Shown here one piece after another: positions 37,346 through 48,566 of a stretch of 64,000 nucleotides of DNA (the first letter of the stretch is position 1; the number at the start of each line of letters is the position of its first letter). The translations under genes were made by a program, and so were the position numbers. The DNA is from Pseudomonas sp. B21-015. Lineage in GTDB: Bacteria > Pseudomonadota > Gammaproteobacteria > Pseudomonadales > Pseudomonadaceae. The DNA is taken from the NCBI RefSeq assembly GCF_024749285.1, contig NZ_CP087196.1:2914001-2978000 (forward strand), read 5' to 3'. Under the pieces are notes generated by a model, which saw only the letters and a program-made list of their open reading frames with translations, ran no database searches and had not been told where the DNA came from.

Positions 37346-38731
37346 TCAGGCGTTCCGTGGCAGGCGCAGGGTCAGCCAAAGGCCACCCAAAGGCGAGTGA
37401 TCGGCACTGAGGCTGCCGCCGTGGGCCAGGGCGATGCTGTGACAGATGGCCAGCCCCAGACCGGCGCCACCACTGGCGCGGTTGCGTGAGGTTTCACCGC
37501 GGTAGAAACGCTCGAACAGCCGTGGCAACTGATCTGCTTCCACCCCGGGGCCGGAATCAAGGAAATCGATGCGTACGACGTCGCCATCGCTGGCCGCGCG
37601 AATGCGCAGCACACCGCCCTCATCGGTATAACGCACGGCGTTTTCCAGCAAATTGCCGAACAGTTGTTGCAAGCGCTTGGGGTCGGCCTCCAGCCTTGGC
37701 GGTGGTGTCGGCAGCTCTAGCTCCAGTCGCAGATGCCGGGCATTGCAGCGTTCCTGGAACATTGCCACGCAACTGCCCAGCAGCTCGTTGAGATCGCATT
37801 CGCTCTTGCGGTAGGTCAGCGCGCCCACATCGGCCAGGGACAGTTCATACAGGTCATCCACCAGTTTGCTGAGCATGCCGACTTCGCCTTGCAGCGATTT
37901 CATCGAGGATTGATCGAGGGTGCGCACACCGTCTTCGATGGCCTCCAGCTCACCGCGCAATACCGACAGCGGGGTGCGCAATTCGTGGGAAACATCGGCC
38001 ATGAACTCCCGGCGCATTTTTTCGTTGCGCTCCAGCGTATACGCCAGCTGATTGAAGTCACGGGCCAGCTGACCGACCTCGTCATTGGAGGACACTGCCA
38101 CCCGGTTGCTGTATTCGCCTGCGGCCAGTCGGTGCGTGGCCGCGGCCACTCGCTTGACCGGGTCAAGCAAGGTGCGGGCGATCCACCAGGCGATCAGCAT
38201 CGCCAGAAGCAACGAGAACACGCCCACGGCCAGACTGGTGCGCAACAGGTACAGGCGAAAGCGTTCGCCGCCCGCTTCGGTCACGTTCTGGAACGGCGTC
38301 ACCGCCAGCCAGCCGACGGTTTTGCCGGCGACCTCGATCGGGCGCATCAGGGCGTCGTCGGCAATCGCCGCGTAGCCTATGACGAGTTGCTTTTGCGGGT
38401 CCAGCAGGGCGATGCGAAATACCGCGCCGGTCAGGTCGGACGTGGGCAGGTTCGGCCGCTGCGGGTCGGTGAAATCTACGCCTGGCTCCGGACGCATGAG
38501 CTCGAACCAGCGATCCGGCTGGTTGCGCAGGAATTCCCAGCTGCCTTCGCGCTCGTAGGCGTTGGCAAGGCGCGGCAGCACCGGCGTCATGCGCACCAGG
38601 GCCTGTTCGTTGAGGTAGTCGAGAAAACCTTTGCCAAAGCTCCAGCCGTTGGCCACCCCCATGCTCAAAATGACAAACAGCACGCTGGCCAGTACGGCAA
38701 TAAACAGCTTGGTGGAAATGCTCAGTTTCAT
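37346..38731 (-). CDS. baeS: BaeS-like sensor histidine kinase
   Basis: 461 residues. Two membrane spans ('KLFIAVLASVLFVILSMGVANGW' and 'LLRTSLAVGVFSLLLAMLIAWWIA') enclose a periplasmic domain of about 140 residues. HAMP follows, then HisKA with 'FMADVSHELRTPLSVLRGEL', and HATPase with 'LFGNLLENAVRYT', 'DSGPGVE' and 'GGAGLGLAICHSIALAHGG'. Start 38731 fits the start of the first span; the frame is open to 38764. It forms an operon with baeR and is divergent from the efflux operon that begins at 38878. Confidence 0.88.
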   Translation of the reverse strand: MKLSISTKLFIAVLASVLFVILSMGVANGWSFGKGFLDYLNEQALVRMTPVLPRLANAYEREGSWEFLRNQPDRWFELMRPEPGVDFTDPQRPNLPTSDLTGAVFRIALLDPQKQLVIGYAAIADDALMRPIEVAGKTVGWLAVTPFQNVTEAGGERFRLYLLRTSLAVGVFSLLLAMLIAWWIARTLLDPVKRVAAATHRLAAGEYSNRVAVSSNDEVGQLARDFNQLAYTLERNEKMRREFMADVSHELRTPLSVLRGELEAIEDGVRTLDQSSMKSLQGEVGMLSKLVDDLYELSLADVGALTYRKSECDLNELLGSCVAMFQERCNARHLRLELELPTPPPRLEADPKRLQQLFGNLLENAVRYTDEGGVLRIRAASDGDVVRIDFLDSGPGVEADQLPRLFERFYRGETSRNRASGGAGLGLAICHSIALAHGGSLSADHSPLGGLWLTLRLPRNA

Positions 38732-38877
38732 GGGCTCGGGCAGGTCGGTGAATGGCCCGCCCATTTAGGCCCTGACGCGACGAAGATTCAAGCTCGCGGG
38801 GCAATCTTCAATTTTCCTGCACATTTGCCTCGCAGTATGGCGCCTGACTTGCTCCATCCCGTCTTGCAGAGGCATTT

Positions 38878-40074
38878 ATGTCGACCAAAATATTCGCCAA
38901 ATCCCTGGTGACCGCCGCGGTTCTTTTTTCGTTGATCGTGCTGCTCGTGTTGAGCGGTTGCTCCCCGGGTCAATCCGCGCCAGTGATCGAACCGCCCAAA
39001 GTGTCAGTGATCACGGTGCAGCCCAAAAGCCAGGCGCTGACCACGGAGCTGGCCGGGCGCACGCAGGCGTTCATGGTCGCCGAGATTCGCCCGCAGGTCG
39101 GCGGTATCGTCCAGCAGCGGCTGTTTGTCGAAGGTGCCGAGGTCAAGGCCGGGCAGGCGCTCTATCAGCTGGACGCGTCCTCTTACAAGGCCGCGTTGGC
39201 TGAAGCGCAGGCGACTCTGGCCAAGGCTCGCGCCACGTTGAAGTCGGCTCAGGCCACCGCCAAACGCGATGCACAGTTGGCGAAGATCGATGCCATCAGC
39301 CAGCAGGACAACGAGGATGCCCAGGCCAGTCTGCTGACCGCCGAGGCTGAGCTGCAAGTGGCCCAGGCCGGCGTGGATACCGCGCGCATCAATCTGGCCT
39401 ATACCCGCATCAGCTCGCCGGTCAGCGGACGCATCGAAACCTCGACGGTCACCCCCGGTGCGCTGGTGGTGGCCAATCAGGACAGCGCACTGACCACGGT
39501 GCAGCAGTTGGACCCGATCTACGTTGACGTCACGCAATCGACCACCGAATTGCTGCGCCTCAAGCGCGACCTGGCCAGCGGCGTGCTGCAAAGCAACGGC
39601 GAGGGCGAAGCGCGGATCAGTCTCAAGCTCGACGACGGCAGCACCTACGCCCATGAAGGTCGCTTGAAATTCAGCGGGGTCAGCGTCAATGAGGGCACCG
39701 GCACCGTGACCCTGCGGGCGGAAATCGCCAACCCGGACCGGCTGTTGCTGCCGGGCATGTATGTGCGGGCGGTGCTGGAACAGGCGCGGGACGATCAGGC
39801 CATCCTGATTCCGCAGCAGGCAGTGACTCGCAGCGCCAGTGGCGTGACGTCGGTGTTGCTGGTGGTCAACGGCAAGGTCGAGCAACGCGTGCTGACCATC
39901 GACCGCGCCGTGGGCAACCAGTGGTGGGTCACCTCCGGCCTGACGGCGGGTGATCAGGTGATTGTCGAGGGCGGGCAGAAAGTCCGGGTCGGTGCCCCGG
40001 TGCTGGCGCAGAACCCCGGCACTCGCAGCCGCACGCTGCACTCGGCGCCTACCGCCATTGCGCAGGAGGGTTGA
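38878..40074 (+). CDS. RND efflux periplasmic adaptor (AcrA/MexA type)
   Basis: 398 residues. An N-terminal lipoprotein signal ends in the lipobox '[10 protein letters not shown]', so the mature protein is anchored in the inner membrane. The lipoyl half-motifs '[31 protein letters not shown]' and '[20 protein letters not shown]' flank an alpha-helical hairpin ('[23 protein letters not shown]'). Membrane-fusion protein of a tripartite drug-efflux pump similar to MexA/TtgA/EmhA. First gene of a three-gene operon, divergent from baeSR; no local TetR repressor gene is present, which supports control by BaeR. Confidence 0.92.
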   Translation: MSTKIFAKSLVTAAVLFSLIVLLVLSGCSPGQSAPVIEPPKVSVITVQPKSQALTTELAGRTQAFMVAEIRPQVGGIVQQRLFVEGAEVKAGQALYQLDASSYKAALAEAQATLAKARATLKSAQATAKRDAQLAKIDAISQQDNEDAQASLLTAEAELQVAQAGVDTARINLAYTRISSPVSGRIETSTVTPGALVVANQDSALTTVQQLDPIYVDVTQSTTELLRLKRDLASGVLQSNGEGEARISLKLDDGSTYAHEGRLKFSGVSVNEGTGTVTLRAEIANPDRLLLPGMYVRAVLEQARDDQAILIPQQAVTRSASGVTSVLLVVNGKVEQRVLTIDRAVGNQWWVTSGLTAGDQVIVEGGQKVRVGAPVLAQNPGTRSRTLHSAPTAIAQEG

Positions 40075-40076
40075 GC

Positions 40077-43000
40077 ATGGCGCGGTTCTTTATCGATCGA
40101 CCGATTTTTGCCTGGGTCATCGCCATCGTCATCATGCTTGCCGGGGCCTTGTCGATCAGCCAGTTGCCGCTGGAGCAGTACCCGGACATCGCGCCGCCGA
40201 CGGTGCGGATCTCCGCCACCTACACCGGCGCCTCGGCCAAGACCGTGGAAGACTCGGTGACCCAGGTCATCGAACAGCAGATGAAAGGGCTGGATAACCT
40301 GACCTACATGTCGGCCTCCAGCAGTTCGGCGGGCAGCGCCAGCATCAGCCTGACCTTTGCCGCCGGCACTGACCCGGATGTGGCGCAGATGCAGGTGCAG
40401 AACAAGCTGCAACAGGCCGAGTCGCGACTGCCGCAATCGGTGCAGAGCGAAGGGCTGACCGTGACCAAGGGCGGTTCGGACTTCCTGATGATCGCCGCCC
40501 TGGCCTCCGACAACGAGAGCGTCACCGGTACCCAGATCGGCGACTACATTTCCAGCACCTTGCTGGACCAGATCAGTCGCATCGATGGCGTCGGCGACGT
40601 GCAAACCCTCGGTTCGGGATATGCCATGCGCATCTGGCTGGACCCGGCCCTGTTGGAAAAGTACGCGCTGATGCCGTCTGATATCAGTAGCGCCCTGGAA
40701 GCACAGAACACCGAAGTGTCCGCCGGCCAGCTCGGTGCCTTGCCAGCGGTGGCCGGGCAGCAACTGAACGCCACTATCAGTGCCCGCAGCAAGCTGCAAA
40801 CCGCCGAAGAATTTCGCAACGTCGTGGTCAAGTCCACCAGCAAGGGTGCCGTGGTGCTGCTGGGGGATGTCGCGCGGGTCGAACTGGGCAGTGAAAGCTA
40901 CGACGTGAGTTCTGCCCTCAACGGCAAACCCGCCGCCGCCATGGGCGTGCAGCTCGCCGCCGGGGCCAATGCCCTGAGCGTGGGTGAAGCCGTGAAGGCC
41001 AAGCTCAAGGAGCTGGAGCCTTTCTACCCAACGGAAATGCAGCTCAAGAACGTGATCGCTTACGACACCACACCCTTTGTCAGCCTGTCCATCGAAGAAG
41101 TGGTCAAGTCCCTGGGGGAGGCCATCGTGCTGGTGGTGCTGATCATGTTCCTGTTCCTGCAGAATCTGCGGGCCACGCTGATCCCGGCGATCACCGTGCC
41201 GGTGGTGCTGTTGGGCACCTTCGGCGTGCTGGCGCTGTTCGGCTATTCGATCAATACCCTGACCATGTTCGCCATGGTGCTGGCCATCGGCCTGTTGGTG
41301 GACGATGCCATTGTGGTGGTGGAAAACGTCGAGCGGGTGATGGGCGAGCAGGGGCTGTCGGCCCTGGCGGCGACGCGTCAGTCCATGGCGGAAATCACTA
41401 GCGCGCTGATTGGCATCGCGCTGGTCCTCAGCGCCGTGTTTATTCCCATGGCGTTTTTCGGCGGTTCCACCGGGATTATCTATCGGCAGTTTTCGGTGAC
41501 CATTGTGTCGGCGATGTTGCTGTCGGTGCTGGTGGCGATGACGCTGACGCCAGCCTTGTGTGCAACCTTGCTCAAGCCGTCCGATGCCCTGGGCCATGGC
41601 GCGCAAAACGGCTTCTTCGGCTGGTTCAATCGCAGTTTCGAACGCAGCGCCAAGCGCTATCAACAATGGGTGGGCGGCATTCTTCAGCGCGGGCGTCGGA
41701 GCCTGCTGGTGTACGGGGTGATTCTGCTGGCAATGGGCGCAGGTTATGCCAGCCTGCCCACCTCGTTCTTGCCGGATGAAGACCAAGGCATCCTCATGGC
41801 GCAGATCCAGTTGCCGGTGGGCGCCACCGATAGCCGCACTCAGGCGGTGATGAAGCAGTTCGAGGGCTACATGCTTGAACAGCCGGAAGTCGAGGCGCTG
41901 ATCAGCATCAGTGGCCTGGGCATGGGCGGCAACAGCCAGAACACCGGCCGGGCTTTCATCAAGCTCAAGGACTGGAGCGAGCGATCGGGGAAAGGCCAGG
42001 ATGCGGCCTCGATAGCCCAGCGGGCGACCCAGGCGCTGGCGAGCATTGGCGATGCCAACGTGTTTGTCATGCAGCCGCCGGCCGTGCGCGGCCTGGGGCA
42101 AAGTTCGGGTTTTGATCTGCAACTCAAAGACCTCGGTGGTCTGGGGCATGACGCCCTGGTCGCCGCGCGGGAGCAGTTTATCGAGTTGGCGAAAGAAGAC
42201 CCGCGACTGCTGGGGGTACGCAGTATTGGTCTGGACGATACACCGCAGCTCAAAGTCAGCATCGATGATCGCAAGGCCGGCGCCTTGAGCCTGAGCACCA
42301 GCGACATCAACGCCACCTTGTCCACGGCGTTGGGCGGCACTTACGTCAATGACTTCCTCAATCAGGGCCGGGTGAAGAAGGTCTACGTGCAGGGCGAGGC
42401 CTCGGCGCGCATGCAGGCGGCCGACCTGGAGCATTGGTTCGTGCGCAACAGCAACGATGAGATGGTGCCGTTTTCCTCGTTCGCCAGCAGTTCGTGGAGC
42501 TATGGCTCGCCGTTGCTGGAACGTTACAACGGCAACGCCTCGCTGGAGGTGGTTGGCGATCCGGCGCCGGGGGTGAGTTCCGGGGTCGCCATGGACGCGG
42601 TGGAAGCGATCATCAAGCAACTGCCCGAAGGCATCGGCTACGAGTGGACCGGGCAGTCTTATCAACTGCGCCTGTCCGGCTCCCAGGCACCGCTGCTGTA
42701 CGGGATATCGGTGCTGTTTGTGTTCCTCTGCCTGGCGGCGTTGTACGAGAGCTGGTCGGTGCCGTTCTCGGTGATGCTGGTGGTGCCGCTGGGGGTGGTC
42801 GGCGCGGTGCTCGCGACCCGTTTCAGTGGTTTGAGCAATGACGTGTACTTCCAGGTCGGCCTGTTGACCACCGTGGGCCTGGCGGCGAAGAACGCGATTC
42901 TGATCGTCGAGTTCGCCAAGCACCTGCAAGAGCAGGGCAACAGCCTGCGGGACGCGACCCTGACCGCCGTGCGCCAACGCCTGCGACCGATTCTGATGAC

Positions 43001-43223
43001 GTCTTTAGCCTTCATGTTCGGCGTGTTGCCACTGGCGTTGAGTTCCGGCGCCGGTTCCGCCGGGCGCCAGGCCATCGGCACCGGTGTGCTGGGGGGCATG
43101 TTCAGCGCCACGGTGCTGGGGATCTTCTTTGTGCCGTTGTTCTTCGTGCAGATCCGTCGCCGTTTCGGTCGCGTATCCACCGCATCGACCGCCCACCCAA
43201 CCGTCCAGAAAGGTGATGCATGA
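40077..43223 (+). CDS. RND efflux inner-membrane transporter (AcrB/MexB type, HAE1)
   Basis: About 1048 residues, standard for HAE1 pumps. It begins with '[21 protein letters not shown]' and keeps the proton-relay residues: the Asp pair in '[16 protein letters not shown]' and Lys in '[18 protein letters not shown]'. Two large periplasmic loops and 12 membrane spans follow the family plan. ATG 40077 is preferred over TTG 40071 because of the canonical N-terminus and a GGAGG upstream. It exports amphiphilic drugs, solvents or metabolites across the envelope with the adaptor (38878) and the outer-membrane channel (43220). Ordinary member by sequence; substrate cannot be named. Confidence 0.93.
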   Translation: MARFFIDRPIFAWVIAIVIMLAGALSISQLPLEQYPDIAPPTVRISATYTGASAKTVEDSVTQVIEQQMKGLDNLTYMSASSSSAGSASISLTFAAGTDPDVAQMQVQNKLQQAESRLPQSVQSEGLTVTKGGSDFLMIAALASDNESVTGTQIGDYISSTLLDQISRIDGVGDVQTLGSGYAMRIWLDPALLEKYALMPSDISSALEAQNTEVSAGQLGALPAVAGQQLNATISARSKLQTAEEFRNVVVKSTSKGAVVLLGDVARVELGSESYDVSSALNGKPAAAMGVQLAAGANALSVGEAVKAKLKELEPFYPTEMQLKNVIAYDTTPFVSLSIEEVVKSLGEAIVLVVLIMFLFLQNLRATLIPAITVPVVLLGTFGVLALFGYSINTLTMFAMVLAIGLLVDDAIVVVENVERVMGEQGLSALAATRQSMAEITSALIGIALVLSAVFIPMAFFGGSTGIIYRQFSVTIVSAMLLSVLVAMTLTPALCATLLKPSDALGHGAQNGFFGWFNRSFERSAKRYQQWVGGILQRGRRSLLVYGVILLAMGAGYASLPTSFLPDEDQGILMAQIQLPVGATDSRTQAVMKQFEGYMLEQPEVEALISISGLGMGGNSQNTGRAFIKLKDWSERSGKGQDAASIAQRATQALASIGDANVFVMQPPAVRGLGQSSGFDLQLKDLGGLGHDALVAAREQFIELAKEDPRLLGVRSIGLDDTPQLKVSIDDRKAGALSLSTSDINATLSTALGGTYVNDFLNQGRVKKVYVQGEASARMQAADLEHWFVRNSNDEMVPFSSFASSSWSYGSPLLERYNGNASLEVVGDPAPGVSSGVAMDAVEAIIKQLPEGIGYEWTGQSYQLRLSGSQAPLLYGISVLFVFLCLAALYESWSVPFSVMLVVPLGVVGAVLATRFSGLSNDVYFQVGLLTTVGLAAKNAILIVEFAKHLQEQGNSLRDATLTAVRQRLRPILMTSLAFMFGVLPLALSSGAGSAGRQAIGTGVLGGMFSATVLGIFFVPLFFVQIRRRFGRVSTASTAHPTVQKGDA

Positions 43224-44617
43224 TCAAGTTTCATTGGCCATTGTTGGCCGCTCTGGCGTTGCTCAGCGGCTGTATCAACCTGGCGCCGCAGTATCAGCGC
43301 CCCGAGGCGCCGGTTTCCGGGCAATGGATGCCGGCGACCCGTATGCCTACAGGCGATGCGGCGGCGGATATCCACTGGCAGCAGTTCTTTACCGACAGTC
43401 GCCTGGCGCGCTTGCAGACCCTGGCCCTGACCAACAACCGTGACTTGCGTCTGGCCAGCCTGAACATCGAAAAGGCCCAGGCTCAATACCGCATTCAGCG
43501 GGCGGCGGCGTTTCCCGCCATCGATGCCGGCGTCAGTGGCACACACAGTCGCACACCAGGCTCGGTGTCCAGCAGCGGCGCGGCGAGTACCAGTCATGAG
43601 TACAGTGCGCAACTGGGTTTGAGCAGCTACGAGCTGGATGTGTTCGGGCGGGTGCAGAACCTTCAGGACGAAGCGCTGGAAGACTACCTGGCGCTGACCG
43701 AAACCCGGCGCAGCACCCAGATCAGTCTGGTGGCGGAAGTGGCCACGGCCTGGCTGACCCTGGCGGCGGACAACGAGCGCCTGCAACTGGCCGAAGAAAC
43801 CCTGCGCAGTCAGCAGGCAACCTACGAACTGACTCAGCGCAGTCACGCCTTGGGTGGTTCTTCCGGTCTGGCCCTGGCCCAGGCGCAAACCACCGTGGAA
43901 TCGGCCCGGGGCGATGCGGCGGTCTACGCCAGTCAGATTCTCCAGGACCGCAATGCCTTGCGCTTGCTGGTCGGCAGCGATATACCCGATGAGCTGCTGC
44001 CCGGCGCCAGTCTGCAATCGGCCGCGCTGCTGGTTCAGGTGCCGGATGAGTTACCGTCCAGTCAGTTGCAACGGCGCCCGGATGTCCTGGCCGCCGAACA
44101 CACGCTGAAGTCGGCCAACATCGATATCGGTACGGCCCGTGCGGCGTTCTTTCCGAGCATCAGCCTGACCGCCAATGCCGGTTCCGCGAGTTCGGCCTTG
44201 TCCGGTCTGTTCAAGGCCGGCAGCGGCGCCTGGACCTTTGCCCCGAGCGTCAGCCTGCCGATCTTCGATGCCGGCAGCAATCGTGCAACGCTGGATGCGG
44301 CCAGGGTCGAGCGTGAAATCCAGGTGCAGACCTACCAGCAAACCCTGCAGACAGCCTTCAAGGAAGTGGCCGACGCCTTGGCGGTACGCAGCACCCTGGA
44401 CCAACGTCTTGAAGCTCAGCAAGCCTTGACCGACGCCAGCCGTAAAAGCTTTGAACTGGCCGACGCGCTCTATCGCGGCGGCTCGCAAAGTTACCTCGAA
44501 GCCCTGGACGCCCAGCGTTCGTTGTACAGCGCGCAACAGGACTTGATCACCCTGCGACTGGCCGAGCAGAGCAACCGGGTAAGTTTGTACAAGGTGTTGG
44601 GGGGTGGCTGGAATTAA
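43220..44617 (+). CDS. RND efflux outer-membrane channel lipoprotein (OprM/NodT family)
   Basis: 465 residues with lipobox '[17 protein letters not shown]', followed by the usual 'APVSGQW' region. Two TolC-like repeats are visible, each with a coiled-coil hairpin ('[20 protein letters not shown]', '[39 protein letters not shown]'). OprM/TtgC-like trimeric channel that completes the pump. Its ATG overlaps the RND gene stop. A terminator-like hairpin follows at 44655. Confidence 0.92.
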   Translation: MIKFHWPLLAALALLSGCINLAPQYQRPEAPVSGQWMPATRMPTGDAAADIHWQQFFTDSRLARLQTLALTNNRDLRLASLNIEKAQAQYRIQRAAAFPAIDAGVSGTHSRTPGSVSSSGAASTSHEYSAQLGLSSYELDVFGRVQNLQDEALEDYLALTETRRSTQISLVAEVATAWLTLAADNERLQLAEETLRSQQATYELTQRSHALGGSSGLALAQAQTTVESARGDAAVYASQILQDRNALRLLVGSDIPDELLPGASLQSAALLVQVPDELPSSQLQRRPDVLAAEHTLKSANIDIGTARAAFFPSISLTANAGSASSALSGLFKAGSGAWTFAPSVSLPIFDAGSNRATLDAARVEREIQVQTYQQTLQTAFKEVADALAVRSTLDQRLEAQQALTDASRKSFELADALYRGGSQSYLEALDAQRSLYSAQQDLITLRLAEQSNRVSLYKVLGGGWN

Positions 44618-44654
44618 AGGTTGATGCCAGCCACGGTTGCCCTACAAACCGCTT

Positions 44655-44688
44655 CCAGGCCCAGAGATACCCAACCCTCTGAGCCTGG
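44655..44688. terminator. Hairpin between convergent efflux-channel and tyrosinase genes
   Basis: CCAGGCCCAGAG (44655-44666) pairs with CTCTGAGCCTGG (44677-44688) with one mismatch in 12, around a 10-base loop. It fills the 79-base gap between convergent stop codons and probably ends transcripts from both sides. Confidence 0.6.
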
Positions 44689-44696
44689 CAGCAGCG

Positions 44697-46232
44697 CTAC
44701 TGCGTTTCCAACAACAGATGCACCTCTATGGTGGGGTTGCCCATTAGCTTCTGCGGGAACCGATCACCGATGAAGTCCTTGTTCACGGGTTCGACCCAGA
44801 CGCTCAGCTGGCCGCCCTGTACAGCGGTTATCGGCAGTTTGAAATCGAAGTGGGCCAGGGCGTTGGCCACGCAGTTGGCGCATGTCTGAACCTCCACGGG
44901 CTGAAACAGTGCTTTGGAGGCGATGGTCTTTCCATCCTTCTGCAAGTGCACCGAGAAGCTGCCGGGGATCTTCAAGCGGTTCACGCCGCTGACCCGTACG
45001 TTGACCTGGTCGGCTTCGACCGAGAACCCCCTGGACGCAGCGAGCGTGCGCTGGGTCTTGGGCAGGAAGTCTACCGGCGAGGCCGCCGCTGGGGGGGCGT
45101 AGTCGACGTCGAGCTGATTCACCGAGTCAATGATCGAGAGCGTGTTCAGTTCCGGTGGGTTGCTGGTGAACGGGTTCAGGGACTGTAGCGCGGCATCGTT
45201 GAAGATCTGATAGCTGAGGGGATCGGATACGCCGTTGATGGTGGTGAGCAGGCCATGCAGGTCGGTGGCCCCCATCTTCTTCTGCCATTCCCAGAACAGC
45301 CTGTCCCAGTTGCAATGGAAGAACCAGAACACCGGGTCGAAGGCCGCCACTTCCTGATGCTGCATGGTCAGGCCGATTGAGTTGTGGCCACTGTCATGGG
45401 CGGCAATGATGGTGTCGTAGTCGGCATCGGACCAGTAACCGTGAAAGTCTTCCCAGTCAGTCTTGCTCATGGCCCGATTGATGTCGGCAGTCACGCCGTA
45501 TTGCACAAGGTTCTGGGCAATCTGGTCATAGTCAAAACGTGTGGTGACGTAACCCTCGGGATACTTGGGGCCTACCGCTTGCGGCAGTATGTACTGGTCG
45601 AAGGGCGGGCTCTTGAGTACGTCGGGGAAGGGCGTGGTGATATCCCAGTAGGGCAGGGTCACGCTCTCGCAGCCGGGCACCGACCTCAGGGCGTTTTCGA
45701 AGCTGATCAGATAGGCCCGGTGCCAAGGGTTGTAGCCCGGCACATGGTGCATGCAATACGTATTGGGGGCTGGCAACCAGTGGTATCCGGCCTGCACGAA
45801 ATAGCTGTTCGGGTCGCTGGGATCCTTGTCCAGGAGGGCGGAAAACGCTTTCTTGAGCAGATCGAGTTCGTAGCTGGACAGCGTGGTGATGTCCTTGCGG
45901 ACCCTGCCGACAGGTGCCGCGACGCTGAACAGGGACCTGGCGGCGAAATTCGTTTCGGTGGCGTTGGCGGGGGGCGTTCCCTTTGGGTAGCCATTGTTCA
46001 TCCAGTTGAGAAAGGTGCCCACCCAATCGGCAGGCCAGGGATTGCCGCGCGGCATGTTGCCCGCCGCTACCTGTTGATAGATGTTGCCGGCGTGGTCCAT
46101 CATGACGTTGTAGCTGGCCAGATCAAGGCCTAGCCTGGCCATGTGTTCTCTGTCTACGGAGGTAAACAGATCGCGGATCTGCCCGTACCAGGTGGGGTTG
46201 GTGACAGGGGCTGTTGTGGAGGTAAGCGTCAT
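44697..46232 (-). CDS. Tyrosinase / polyphenol oxidase (type 3 copper)
   Basis: 511 residues. CuA-site histidines lie in 'HWLPAPNTYCMHHVPGYNPWHRAYLISFE', where a Cys two residues before His may form the thioether bridge known in plant and fungal enzymes. CuB-site histidines lie in 'HDSGHNSIG' and 'DPVFWFFHCNWDRLFWEW'. The last 120 residues form a beta-sandwich with a Cys-x-x-Cys ('VQTCANCVANALAHFDFKLP'), like the C-terminal shielding domain of plant polyphenol oxidases. It should hydroxylate monophenols and oxidise catechols to quinones. No signal peptide is visible although the laccase upstream has one. It is the last gene of the long minus-strand array, 43 bases after the laccase; scytonemin loci likewise carry a tyrosinase. 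Confidence 0.9.
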   Translation of the reverse strand: MTLTSTTAPVTNPTWYGQIRDLFTSVDREHMARLGLDLASYNVMMDHAGNIYQQVAAGNMPRGNPWPADWVGTFLNWMNNGYPKGTPPANATETNFAARSLFSVAAPVGRVRKDITTLSSYELDLLKKAFSALLDKDPSDPNSYFVQAGYHWLPAPNTYCMHHVPGYNPWHRAYLISFENALRSVPGCESVTLPYWDITTPFPDVLKSPPFDQYILPQAVGPKYPEGYVTTRFDYDQIAQNLVQYGVTADINRAMSKTDWEDFHGYWSDADYDTIIAAHDSGHNSIGLTMQHQEVAAFDPVFWFFHCNWDRLFWEWQKKMGATDLHGLLTTINGVSDPLSYQIFNDAALQSLNPFTSNPPELNTLSIIDSVNQLDVDYAPPAAASPVDFLPKTQRTLAASRGFSVEADQVNVRVSGVNRLKIPGSFSVHLQKDGKTIASKALFQPVEVQTCANCVANALAHFDFKLPITAVQGGQLSVWVEPVNKDFIGDRFPQKLMGNPTIEVHLLLETQ

Positions 46233-46275
46233 GACCGACTCCTTGTCGTCAATTTTCGTGCAAAGGGATCGCCCA

Positions 46276-48453
46276 TCAGTGCTGGTGGGTGTCCGACGGT
46301 TGATTCGAGGCGTGCTTCATACCTGCCATGCCAATGCCGCCGCCCTTGGCATTGAGGTCTGGAACGATCTGGATGTTGGTCATCATGCCGCCGTCTTCGT
46401 GGTCGAGGATGTGGCAATGGATGACGAACTCACCGATGTAGCGGTCGTAGTGCGTGCGCACCAGAACCTGGTAGTCGTTCTGCACAAAGAGGGTGTCCTT
46501 GAACTCATGCCACATGCCGCAGTACTGGTTTTGTAGCCCCAGCTCGTCGGCCGGCACCAGGCACTCGCCGTTGGGGCCGAAAATGCTCTTGGGTTTCTCG
46601 CCGGGTTTGGCGTAGAGCACGTCCATCACCTGGAACGGGTTGACGTGAATGTGAAAAATGTGGGGTTCGCCCTGTGAAGTCAGGACCCAGTCGTCTGTCG
46701 TGTTGACCTGGCGGGTGAAGTCGATGCGGTCCGGGTCATAAGACTTGTAGTTGATGAAAAATCCGAACGCACCGGTCCAGGGATCTCCCGGCTTTTGGGG
46801 GGCTGTGGCTGGCGGCGAGGGCGGGAAGGGTGGATGGCCGATGAAGAAGTCGACCTTCTGGATGTCGTCGTTGATCACCGCGCTCTTCAGATCATCCATC
46901 CCGCGCCAGGGTTTCAGGTCGCCGGTTCGCAGTCCTTCGAGGGCCGCGACAGGGAGCGATTTGTCCGCTTTGTTGGCGTCGTACAGCGCTTGCTGGATAT
47001 AGCTTTGCGGATCGTCTGTCACGGCCTTGCCGCCAGACACGATGACCGTGGCCAGCAATTGAGTTTCGTTCGGGCCTTGGCCGCCCGGGCCGCCTTTGGG
47101 GCCGGCATTGGCGCGTTCAGCGGGTGTCGCCGCCTGGTTCAGCACACAGTAGGTGCCGTCGCGGGGGAACATGAGCAGCACATCACTGCGATAACCGGGT
47201 TGCAGGAAGTTGCTGCCGATGCCGCCGCTCACGCTCTTTTTGTTCACGCCGATGGGGCGGATCGCGGTGCGCGTGAGTCCGTCGGCGGCGATCTCGAACT
47301 GAGGCACGAGTTCGACCGGCTTGCTGGTGTCCGGCACGGTCGCCGGGCACAGGTCGGCGATCATGGCGGCCTGTTCCTTCGGCGTACCGCTGAGCACACC
47401 TTTCAGCGCGAGCAGGGCTTTTGGACTGGTTGTATTCATGGGCACGATCTGCAGGTTCACAGTGTCGTGGATACCCCCATGAATGAAGCGCCAGCGTTGT
47501 ATTTCTCCCGCGGCGATGCCCTCAAGCGTCGGCTGGACCACGCCGTTGATGCTGGTGAACCGACCGCTCTCGTCCCAGACCGTGGCCGAGGAGAGCTGCG
47601 CATCGAAGTCTTCCACCACGCCTGTTTTCCCGCTGGGGCACGTCCAGGTGCCATCCTTCTGCATGATGTCTCCCTTGTCGTCGAAGCAGGCATAGGGGAT
47701 TTGCTGGAACAGAAAGACCTGCTCGGTAATGGGGCGTCCCGAAGCGTCTTTGAGAATGGTGTCGATGTCTCCTGGCTTGCCACCGGTGTAGGGACGGTCG
47801 CCGCGGACGATCAGGGCCCCCGCGGCACCGCTGGCGACTTGCAGCGCAGTGGAGCCATGTCGATGGGCGTGGTACCAGAAGGTACCCGAAGGGTGATCGG
47901 TGGGGATGTTGACCTCGTACTCGAACCTGGTTTGCGGAGCAATGTTCAACAGCACGTTGTCACTGTTGCCCGAAGGCGAGACGTGCATCCCGTGGTAATG
48001 CAGATTGATCGTGTTGAAGCAGCCCGGCTTGCCATTCGCCGGGTCGCCTCCGCCCGGACAGCTTGGATCGTTTTTTTCCAGTTGGTTGTCCAGGTGCACA
48101 CGCAGGGTGTTGCCCGGCCGCACATCGATGAGCGGCCCGGACAGGCAGCCGCCATAGGATCGCAGTTTGACCTTGTCTTTCGCGCCATCGGGATTGCCCG
48201 GGTTGTAGATCTGATTCTCGCGTTTCTGGACTTGCAGGTTCAGCTCGACGGTTTGACCGTCGCGGGTGATGTCGCCCGCGGGGTTGCAGCCTGTTTTCTC
48301 AAGCGCCAGCTCGTTCGCCTTCAGCGTGCCCGGAGGTCCTTTTTCAAGGAGTCTGGGCGGTGCCAGGAAAGGTTGTGGAGCAAGTTCGGCGAGTGCTGCC
48401 GAGGATGTCGTACAGACCATCAGCCCGGCCAAGACCATGCGAAGCAACGTCAT
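46276..48453 (-). CDS. Multicopper oxidase (laccase-like), exported
   Basis: 725 residues, longer than CueO-type enzymes. A signal peptide ends near 'SSAALA|ELAP'. All four copper-binding segments are present: 'NLHYHGMH', 'FWYHAHRHG', 'HIFHIHVNPF' and 'FVIHCHILDHEDGGMM', the last including the type 1 Cys and its flanking His and a Met axial ligand. The C-terminus is His- and Met-rich ('GMAGMKHASNQPSDTHQH'). It should oxidise phenols or metal ions with oxygen in the periplasm or outside. It lies between a DJ-1 remnant and the tyrosinase. Several cysteines beyond the copper site may form disulfides. Confidence 0.9.
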   Translation of the reverse strand: MTLLRMVLAGLMVCTTSSAALAELAPQPFLAPPRLLEKGPPGTLKANELALEKTGCNPAGDITRDGQTVELNLQVQKRENQIYNPGNPDGAKDKVKLRSYGGCLSGPLIDVRPGNTLRVHLDNQLEKNDPSCPGGGDPANGKPGCFNTINLHYHGMHVSPSGNSDNVLLNIAPQTRFEYEVNIPTDHPSGTFWYHAHRHGSTALQVASGAAGALIVRGDRPYTGGKPGDIDTILKDASGRPITEQVFLFQQIPYACFDDKGDIMQKDGTWTCPSGKTGVVEDFDAQLSSATVWDESGRFTSINGVVQPTLEGIAAGEIQRWRFIHGGIHDTVNLQIVPMNTTSPKALLALKGVLSGTPKEQAAMIADLCPATVPDTSKPVELVPQFEIAADGLTRTAIRPIGVNKKSVSGGIGSNFLQPGYRSDVLLMFPRDGTYCVLNQAATPAERANAGPKGGPGGQGPNETQLLATVIVSGGKAVTDDPQSYIQQALYDANKADKSLPVAALEGLRTGDLKPWRGMDDLKSAVINDDIQKVDFFIGHPPFPPSPPATAPQKPGDPWTGAFGFFINYKSYDPDRIDFTRQVNTTDDWVLTSQGEPHIFHIHVNPFQVMDVLYAKPGEKPKSIFGPNGECLVPADELGLQNQYCGMWHEFKDTLFVQNDYQVLVRTHYDRYIGEFVIHCHILDHEDGGMMTNIQIVPDLNAKGGGIGMAGMKHASNQPSDTHQH

Positions 48454-48566
48454 GTTGTTCTCCCTGCGCCATTGCGCGAATGAATGCGACAGCCTGTTCG
48501 GCCGCGTGTCCTTTGATCATCTGACTTTCGTGGGGACCGGCATCAACCCTGCGGTTGCTGCACTTT

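Noticed and set aside
38163..38804. Alternative minus-strand frame overlapping the 5' part of baeS
   Set aside because: The baeS frame contains membrane spans and kinase motifs in order; this one is a frame-shifted shadow.
39954..42977. Very long open frame on the strand opposite the RND pump gene
   Set aside because: It is antisense to an unmistakable AcrB-type gene, is rich in His, Gln and Arg with no domain, and is the usual mirror of GC-biased codons.
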